DNA from: Rhipicephalus microplus
Taxonomy: Eukaryota > Arthropoda > Arachnida > Ixodida > Ixodidae
Assembly: GCF_043290135.1 (NCBI RefSeq)
Contig: NC_134701.1
Coordinates: 9,330,001 to 9,394,000, forward strand
Direction of reading: 5' to 3'
DNA length: 64,000 nt
Shown one piece after another: positions 57,163-64,000 of this stretch (its first letter is position 1; each line of letters starts with the position of its first letter). The notes below the pieces were generated by a model. That model did not search any database. It was not told the origin of the DNA and worked only from the letters and a program-made list of their open reading frames with translations. The position numbers and the translations under genes are program-made.

Positions 57163-60100
57163 TTGGAGGTTCGAGCCCACTCGGTGGTGGTGCGGCGCTT
57201 TTTTTCCTTTGGGCGGATAGCTCTGAAGAAGTGTTCTGATGGTGGCGAGAGGGGAGCAAGACTGCCTCCGTGGCGCAATGGGCTAGCGCGATCGGCTGTT
57301 AACCGAAAGATTTCAGTTTCGAGCCCTCCCGGGTGTAGTGTTTTGCTGTTTCTTTGCGCTGATAGCTTTGAAGGTATGTTCTCATGGTGGTGAGAGTGGA
57401 GCAGGACTGTCTCCGTGGCGCAATTGGCTAGCGCGATCGGCTGTTAACCGAAAGGTTGGAGGTTCAAGCCCACCTGGTGGTGGTGTGGCGCTTTTTTTTC
57501 TTAGGGGTGATAGCTTTGAAGATATGTTCTGATGGTGGTGAGAGTGGAGCAAGACTGTCTCTGGGGCGCAATGGGCTAGCGCGATCGGCTGTTAACCGAA
57601 AGGTTGGAGTTTCGAGCCCTCCCCGGAGTGGTGTGTTGCCTTTTTCTTTGCGGTAATAGCTTTGAAGATATGTTCTGATGGTGGTGAGAGTGGAGCATGA
57701 CTGTCTTCGTGGCGCAATTGGCTAGCGCGATCTGCTGTTAACCGAAAGGTTGGAGGTTCAAGCCCACCTGGTGATGGTGCGGCGCTTTTTTTTCTTAGGG
57801 GTGATAGCTCTGAAGAAATGTTCTGACGGTGGTGAGAGTGGAGCACTACTGTCTCCGTGGGGCAAGTGGCTAGCGCGATCGGCCTTTAACCGAAAGGTTG
57901 GAGGTTCGAGCTCTCCCGGTGGTGGAGCGGCGCTTTTTTTTCTTTGGGCTGATAGCTTTGAAGAGATGTTATGATGGTGGTGAGAGTGGAGCAGGACTGT
58001 CTCCGTGGCGCAATTGGCTAGCAGATCTGCTTTTAACCGAAAGGTTGGAGTTTCGAGCCCTGCCGGAAGTGGTGTGTTGCTTTTTCTTTGCGCTGATAGC
58101 TTTAAAGATATGTTCTGATGGTGGTGAGAGTGGAGCAGGACTGTCTCCATGGCGCGATTGGCTAGCGCGATTGGCTGTTAACCGAAAGGTCGGAGGTTCG
58201 AGCCCACCCAGTGGTGGTGCGGCGCTTTTTTTTCTTTGAGCTGATGGCTTTGAAGATTTGTTCTGATGGTGGTGAGAGTGGAGCAGAACTGTCTCCGTGG
58301 CGCAATTGGCTAGCGCGATCGGCTGTTCACCTAAAGGTTGGAGTTTTGAGCCCACCCGGTGTTGGTGCGGCGCTTTCTTTCCTTTGGGCTGATAGCTTTG
58401 AAGATATGTTTTGATGGTGGTGAAAGTAGAGCAGGACTGTCTCCGTGGCGCAATTGGCTAGGGCGATCGGCTGTTAACCGAAAGGTTGGAGTTTCGAGCC
58501 CTCCCGGGACAGGTGTGTTGCTTTTTTCTTTACGCTGATACCTTTGAAGATATGTTTGATGGTGGTGAGAGTAGAGCAGGACTGTCTCCGTGGCCGAATT
58601 GGCTAGCGCGATCGGCTGTTAACCGAAAGGTTGGAGTTTCGAGCCCACCTGGTGGTGGTGCGGCGCTTTTTTTTCTTAGGGGTGATAGCTCTGAAGAAAT
58701 GTTCTGACGGTGGTGAGAGTGGAGCACTACTGTCTCCGTGGGGCAATTGGCTAGCGCGATCGGCCTTTAACCGAAAGATTGGAGGTTCGAGCTCTCCCGG
58801 TGGTGGAGCGGCGCTTTTTTTTTCTTTGGGCTGATAGCTTAGAAGATATGTTATGATGGTGGTGAGAGTGGAGCAGGACTGTCTCCGTGGCGCAATTGGC
58901 TAGCAGATCGGCTGTTAACCGAAAGGTTGGAGTTTCGAGCCCTCCCGGGAGCGGTGTGTTGCTTTTTTCTTTGCGGTAATAGCTTTGAAGATATGTTCTG
59001 ATGGTGGTGATAGTGGAGCAGGACTGTCTTCGTGGCGCAATTGGCTAGCGCGATCGGCTGTTAACCGAATAGTTGGAGGTTCGAGCCCACTAGGTGGTGG
59101 TGCGGCGCTTTTTTTCCTTTGGGCGGATAGCTCTGGAGAAGTGTTCTGATGGTGGTGAGAGTGAAGCACGACTGTCTCCGTGGCGCAATTGGCTAGCGAG
59201 ATCGGCTGGTAACCGAAAGGTTGGAGGTTCGAACCCACCCGCTGGTGGTGCGGCACTTTTTTTTCTTTGGGCTGATAGCTTTGAAAATATGTTCTGACGG
59301 TGGCGAGAGGGGAGCAAGACTGCCTCCATGGCGCAATGGGCTAGCGCGATCGGCTGTTAACGGAAAGGTTGCAGTTTCGAGCCCTCCCGGGTGTGGTGTG
59401 TTGCTGTTTCTTTGCGCTGATAGCTTTGAAGGTATGTTCTCATGGTGGTGAGAGTGGAGCAGGACTGTCTTCGTGGCGCAATTGGCTAGCGCGATCGGCT
59501 GTTAACCGAATAGTTGGAGGTTCGAGCCCACTCGGTGGTGGTGCGGCGCTTTTTTTCCTTTGGGCGGATAGCTCTGAAGAAGTGTTCTGATGGTGGCGAG
59601 AGGGGAGCAAGACTGCCTCCGTGGCGCAATGGGCTAGCGCGATCGGCTGTTAACCGAAAGATTTCAGTTTCGAGCCCTCCCGGGTGTAGTGTTTTGCTGT
59701 TTCTTTGCGCTGATAGCTTTGAAGGTATGTTCTCATGGTGGTGAGAGTGGAGCAGGACTGTCTCCGTGGCGCAATTGGCTAGCGCGATCGGCTGTTAACC
59801 GAAAGGTTGGAGGTTCAAGCCCACCTGGTGGTGGTGTGGCGCTTTTTTTTCTTAGGGGTGATAGCTTTGAAGATATGTTCTGATGGTGGTGAGAGTGGAG
59901 CAAGACTGTCTCTGGGGCGCAATGGGCTAGCGCGATCGGCTGTTAACCGAAAGGTTGGAGTTTTGAGCCCTCCCCGGAGTGGTGTGTTGCCTTTTTCTTT
60001 GCGGTAATAGCTTTGAAGATATGTTCTGATGTTGGTGAGAGTGGAGCATGACTGTCTTCGTGGCGCAATTGGCTAGCGCGATCTGCTGTTAACCGAAAGG

Positions 60101-61290
60101 TTGGAGGTTCAAGCCCACCTGGTGATGGTGCGGCGCTTTTTTTTCTTAGGGGTGATAGCTCTGAAGAAATGTTCTGACGGTGGTGAGAGTGGAGCACTAC
60201 TGTCTCCGTGGGGCAAGTGGCTAGCGCGATCGGCCTTTAACCGAAAGGTTGGAGGTTCGAGCTCTCCCGGTGGTGGAGCGGCGCTTTTTTTTCTTTGGGC
60301 TGATAGCTTTGAAGAGATGTTATGATGGTGGTGAGAGTGGAGCAGGACTGTCTCCGTGGCGCAATTGGCTAGCAGATCTGCTTTTAACCGAAAGGTTGGA
60401 GTTTCGAGCCCTGCCGGAAGTGGTGTGTTGCTTTTTCTTTGCGCTGATAGCTTTAAAGATATGTTCTGATGGTGGTGAGAGTGGAGCAGGACTGTCTCCA
60501 TGGCGCGATTGGCTAGCGCGATTGGCTGTTAACCGAAAGGTCGGAGGTTCGAGCCCACCCAGTGGTGGTGCGGCGCTTTTTTTTCTTTGAGCTGATGGCT
60601 TTGAAGATTTGTTCTGATGGTGGTGAGAGTGGAGCAGAACTGTCTCCGTGGCGCAATTGGCTAGCGCGATCGGCTGTTCACCTAAAGGTTGGAGTTTTGA
60701 GCCCACCCGGTGTTGGTGCGGCGCTTTCTTTCCTTTGGGCTGATAGCTTTGAAGATATGTTTTGATGGTGGTGAAAGTAGAGCAGGACTGTCTCCGTGGC
60801 GCAATTGGCTAGGGCGATCGGCTGTTAACCGAAAGGTTGGAGTTTCGAGCCCTCCCGGGACAGGTGTGTTGCTTTTTTCTTTACGCTGATACCTTTGAAG
60901 ATATGTTTGATGGTGGTGAGAGTAGAGCAGGACTGTCTCCGTGGCCGAATTGGCTAGCGCGATCGGCTGTTAACCGAAAGGTTGGAGTTTCGAGCCCACC
61001 TGGTGGTGGTGCGGCGCTTTTTTTTCTTAGGGGTGATAGCTCTGAAGAAATGTTCTGACGGTGGTGAGAGTGGAGCACTACTGTCTCCGTGGGGCAATTG
61101 GCTAGCGCCATCGGCCTTTAACCGAAAGATTGGAGGTTCGAGCTCTCCCGGTGGTGGAGCGGCGCTTTTTTTTTCTTTGGGCTGATAGCTTTGAAGATAT
61201 GTTATGATGGTGGTGAGAGTGGAGCAGGACTGTCTCCGTGGCGCAATTGGCTAGCAGATCGGCTGTTAACCGAAAGGTTGGAGTTTCGAG
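57090..61290 (+). repeat. 2,351-bp higher-order repeat (16 units)
   Basis: Segment about 57,090-58,940 recurs at about 59,441-61,290 with a 2,351-bp offset, and both correspond to about 49,200-51,050 in the 8-kb repeat. Compared with the later copy, about 582 bp (four units) are missing after 58,940, since the next match is at an offset of 2,933. Confidence 0.78.
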
Positions 61291-63718
61291 CCCTGCCGGA
61301 AGTGGTGTGTTGCTTTTTCTTTGCGCTGATAGCTTTAAACATATGTTCTGATGGTGGTGAGAGTGGAGCAGGACTGTCTCCGTGGCGCAATTGGCTAGCG
61401 CGATCGGTTGTTAACCGAAAGTTTGGAGGTTCGAGCCCTCGGGAGTGGTGTGTTTCTTTTTTCTTTGCGCTGATAGCTTTGAAGATATGTTCTGATGGTG
61501 GTGAGAGTAGAGCAAGACTGTCTCCGTGGCGCAATGGGCTAGCGCGATCGGCTGTTAACCGAAAGGTTGGCGTTTCGAGCCCCTGGGAGTGGTGTGTTGC
61601 TTTTTTCTTTGCGCTGATAGCTTTGAAGATATGTTCTGATGGTGGTGAGAGTGGGAGCAGGACTGTCTCCGTGGCGCAATTGGCTAGCGTGATCGGCTGT
61701 TAACCGAAAGGTCGGAGGTTCGAGCCCACCCGGTGGTGGTGCGGCGCTTCTTTTTCTTTGCACTGATAGCTTTGAAGATATGTTCTGATGGTGGTGAGTG
61801 TGGAGCAAGACTGCCTCCGTGGCGCAATGGGCTAGCGCGATCGGCTGTTAACCAAAAGGTTGGAGTTTCGAGCCCTCCCGGGAGCGGTGTGTTGCTTTTT
61901 TCTTTGCGGTAATAGCTTTGAAGATATGTTCTGATGGTGGTGAGAGTGGAGCAGGACTGTCTTCGTGGCGCAATTGGCTAGCGCGATCGGCTGTTAACCG
62001 AATAGTTGGAGGTTCGAGCCCACTAGGTGGTGGTGCGGCGCTTTTTTTCCTTTGGGCGGATAGCTCTGGAGAAGTGTTCTGATGGTGGTGAGAGTGAAGC
62101 ACGACTGTCTCCGTGGCGCAATTGGCTAGCGAGATCGGCTGGTAACCGAAAGGTTGGAGGTTCGAACCCACCCGCTGGTGGTGCGGCACTTTTTTTTCTT
62201 TGGGCTGATAGCTTTGAAAATATGTTCTGACGGTGGTGAGAGGGGAGCAAGACTGCCTCCATGGCGCAATGGGCTAGCGCGATCGGCTGTTAACGGAAAG
62301 GTTGCAGTTTCGAGCCCTCCCGGGTGTGGTGTGTTGCTGTTTCTTTGCGCTGATAGCTTTGAAGGTATGTTCTCATGGTGGTGAGAGTGGAGCAGGACTG
62401 TCTCTGTGGCGCAAATGGCTAGCGCGATCGGCTGTTAACCGAAAGGTTGGAGGTTCAAGCCCACCTGGTGGTGGTGTGGCGCTTTTTTTTCTTAGGGGTG
62501 ATAGCTCTGAAGAAATGTTCTGACGGTGGTGAAAGTGGAGCACTACTGTCTCCGTGGGGCAATTGGCTAGCGCGATCGGCCTTTAACCGAAAGGTTGGAG
62601 GTTCGAGCTCTCCCGGTGGTGGAGCGGCGCTTTTTTTTTCTTTGGGCTGATAGCTTTGAAGATATGTTATGATGGTGGTGAGAGTGGAGCAGGACTGTCT
62701 CCGTGGCGCAATTGGCTAGCAGATCGGCTGTTAACCGAAAGGTTAGAGTTTCGAGCCCTGCCGGAAGTGGTGTGTTGCTTTTTCTTTGCGCTGATAGCTT
62801 TAAAGATATGTTCTGATGGTGGTGAGAGTGGAGCAGGACTGTCTGCGTGGCGCAATTGGCTAGCGCGATCGGTTGTTAACCGAAAATTTGGAGGTTCGAG
62901 CCCTCGGGAGTGGTGTGTTTCTTTTTTCTTTGCGCTGATAGCTTTGAAGATATGTTCTGATGGTGGTGAGAGTGGAGCAAGACTGTCTCCGTGGCGCAAT
63001 GGGCTAGCGCGATCGGCTGTTAACCGAAAGGTTGGCGTTTCGAGCCCCTGGGAGTGGTGTGTTGCTTTTTCCTTTGCGCTGATAGCTTTGAAGATATGTT
63101 CTGATGGTGGTGAGAGTGGAGCAGGACTGTCTCCGTGGCGCAATTGGCTAGCGTGATCGGCTGTTAACCGAAAGGTCGGAGGTTCGAGCCCACCCGGTGG
63201 TGGTGCGGCGCTTCTTTTTCTTTGCACTGATAGCTTTGAAGATATGTTCTGATGGTGGTGAGTGTGGAGCAAGACTGCCTCCGTGGCGCATTGGGCTAGC
63301 GCGATCGGCTGTTAACCAAAAGGTTGGAGTTTCGAGCCCTCCCGGGAGCGGTGTGTTGCTTTTTTCTTTGCGGTAATAGCTTTGAAGATATGTTCTGATG
63401 GTGGTGAGAGTGGAGCAGGACTGTCTTCGTGGCGCAATTGGCTAGCGCGATCGGCTGTTAACCGAATAGTTGGAGGTTCGAGCCCACTCGGTGGTGGTGC
63501 GGCGCTTTTTTTCCTTTGGGCGGATAGCTCTGAAGAAGTGTTCTGATGGTGGTGAGAGTGAAGCACGACTGTCTCCGTGGCGCAATCGGCTAGCGCGATC
63601 GGCTGTTAACCGAAAGGTTGGAGGTTCGAGCCCACCCGGTGGTGGTGCGGCACTTTTTTTTCTTTGGGCTGATAGCTTTGAAGATATGTTCTGACGGTGG
63701 CGAGAGAGAAGCAAGACT

Positions 63719-63792
63719 GCCTCCGTGGCGCAATTCGCTAGCGCGATCGGCTGTTAACTGAAAGGTTGGAGGTTCGAGCCCTCCCGGGAGTG
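63719..63792 (+). tRNA. tRNA-Asn(GTT)-like unit with fully paired T-stem
   Basis: Anticodon GTT. T-stem GGAGG/CCTCC is perfect and the B box GGTTCGAGCCC is consensus. Acceptor GCCTCCG pairs with CGGGAGT except for weak pairs at the end. Its neighbours toward the right edge also carry private changes and no longer follow the higher-order pattern. Confidence 0.6.
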
Positions 63793-63866
63793 TTGTGTTG
63801 CTTTTTCTTCTTTAGGCTGATAGCTTTGAAGATATGTTCTGATGGTGGTGAGAGTGGAGCACGACT

Positions 63867-63939
63867 GTCTCTGAGGCGCAATTGGCTAGCACGATCGGCT
63901 GTTAACCGAAAGGTGGAGGTTCGAGAACCCCCGGTGGTG
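63867..63939 (+). tRNA. tRNA-like unit, last complete one in the window
   Basis: Anticodon GTT, but the A box is changed (GAGGCGC), the variable region has lost one base (AGGT before GGAGG) and the T-loop reads TTCGAGAACCC. It is more decayed than most units, possibly because the array edge is not far beyond the window. Confidence 0.45.
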
Positions 63940-64000
63940 GTGCGGCGCTTTTTTTTCTTTGGGCTGATAGCTTTGAAGATATGTTCCGATGGTGGTGAGA

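Larger units (their letters stand above)
11506..64000 (+). repeat. Tandem array of tRNA-Asn-like units (about 146 bp each), continuing past the window
   Basis: About 358 units by division, all in the same orientation, measured unit lengths 145-149 bp in the first kilobase. Each unit has a tRNA-Asn(GTT)-like domain of 71-74 nt starting GTCTCCGTGGCGC, a short trailer (typically GTGGTGCGGCGC), a T-run of about 5-9, then a linker reading CTTTGGGCTGATAGC, TTTGAAGATATG and a GGTGGTGAGAGTGGAGCA block before the next unit. The first unit is truncated inside the anticodon loop. The last base of the window is still within a unit. No other gene or element interrupts the array. It is either a tRNA-derived satellite or a hugely expanded, partly decayed tRNA cluster. 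Confidence 0.95.

Noticed and set aside
11586..63714. Many open reading frames of 60-249 codons on both strands of the array
   Set aside because: They are translations of the tRNA-like repeat in several frames, overlap each other on both strands, and have no domain. Treated as artefacts.
11506..64000. CRISPR-like array
   Set aside because: The whole 146-bp unit is repeated without unique spacers, the DNA is eukaryotic, and no cas genes are present.
11506..64000. Array as a set of normal functional tRNA-Asn genes
   Set aside because: Most units have an A-A opposition in the anticodon stem, at least one acceptor mismatch and often a T-stem or D-stem defect. Called tRNA-like; function left open.

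Overview
The window looks like nuclear DNA of an animal, most likely an arthropod. The translated retroelements resemble those of chelicerates such as ixodid ticks; that is an impression from protein style, not a database match. I see no host protein-coding gene. The window is transposable elements on the left and one very large satellite array on the right.

Positions 1-11,505 hold three near-identical, head-to-tail copies of a Penelope-like element (PLE). Its protein has a reverse transcriptase (RT) with an FVDD catalytic motif and a C-terminal GIY-YIG endonuclease. Copy 1 is cut by the window edge. Copy 2 is split by a 4.6 kb, apparently full-length CR1/L2-type non-LTR retrotransposon: promoter-like 295-bp 5' repeats, ORF1 with a coiled coil, ORF2 with an APE endonuclease and RT, and a (CTTCA)n tail, flanked by a 5-bp duplication. 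Copy 3 is cut off from its probable start codon by a second, 5'-truncated non-LTR fragment on the minus strand, which ends in a 30-bp-arm palindrome. No PLE copy in the window is intact.

From about 11,506 to the right edge (52.5 kb, continuing beyond it) the DNA is a single head-to-tail array, all on the + strand, of a unit of about 146 bp. By division this is about 358 units. Each unit has a 71-74 nt tRNA-Asn(GTT)-like domain with recognisable A and B boxes, then a short trailer with a T-run usable as an RNA polymerase III terminator, then a linker of about 60 nt. The units fall into subfamilies that differ in T-arm, D-arm and anticodon. They are arranged in nested higher-order duplications of 1,464, 2,351, 2,479, 2,643, 2,923, 5,409 and 8,049 bp, each close to a whole number of 146-bp units, as expected from unequal exchange in register.

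The long open reading frames on both strands of the array are by-products of translating a tRNA-like repeat and are not annotated as genes. The array is the unusual object here: either a Pol III-competent tRNA-derived satellite or a greatly amplified and decaying tRNA-Asn cluster. Which of these it is, and whether it is transcribed, cannot be settled from sequence alone.
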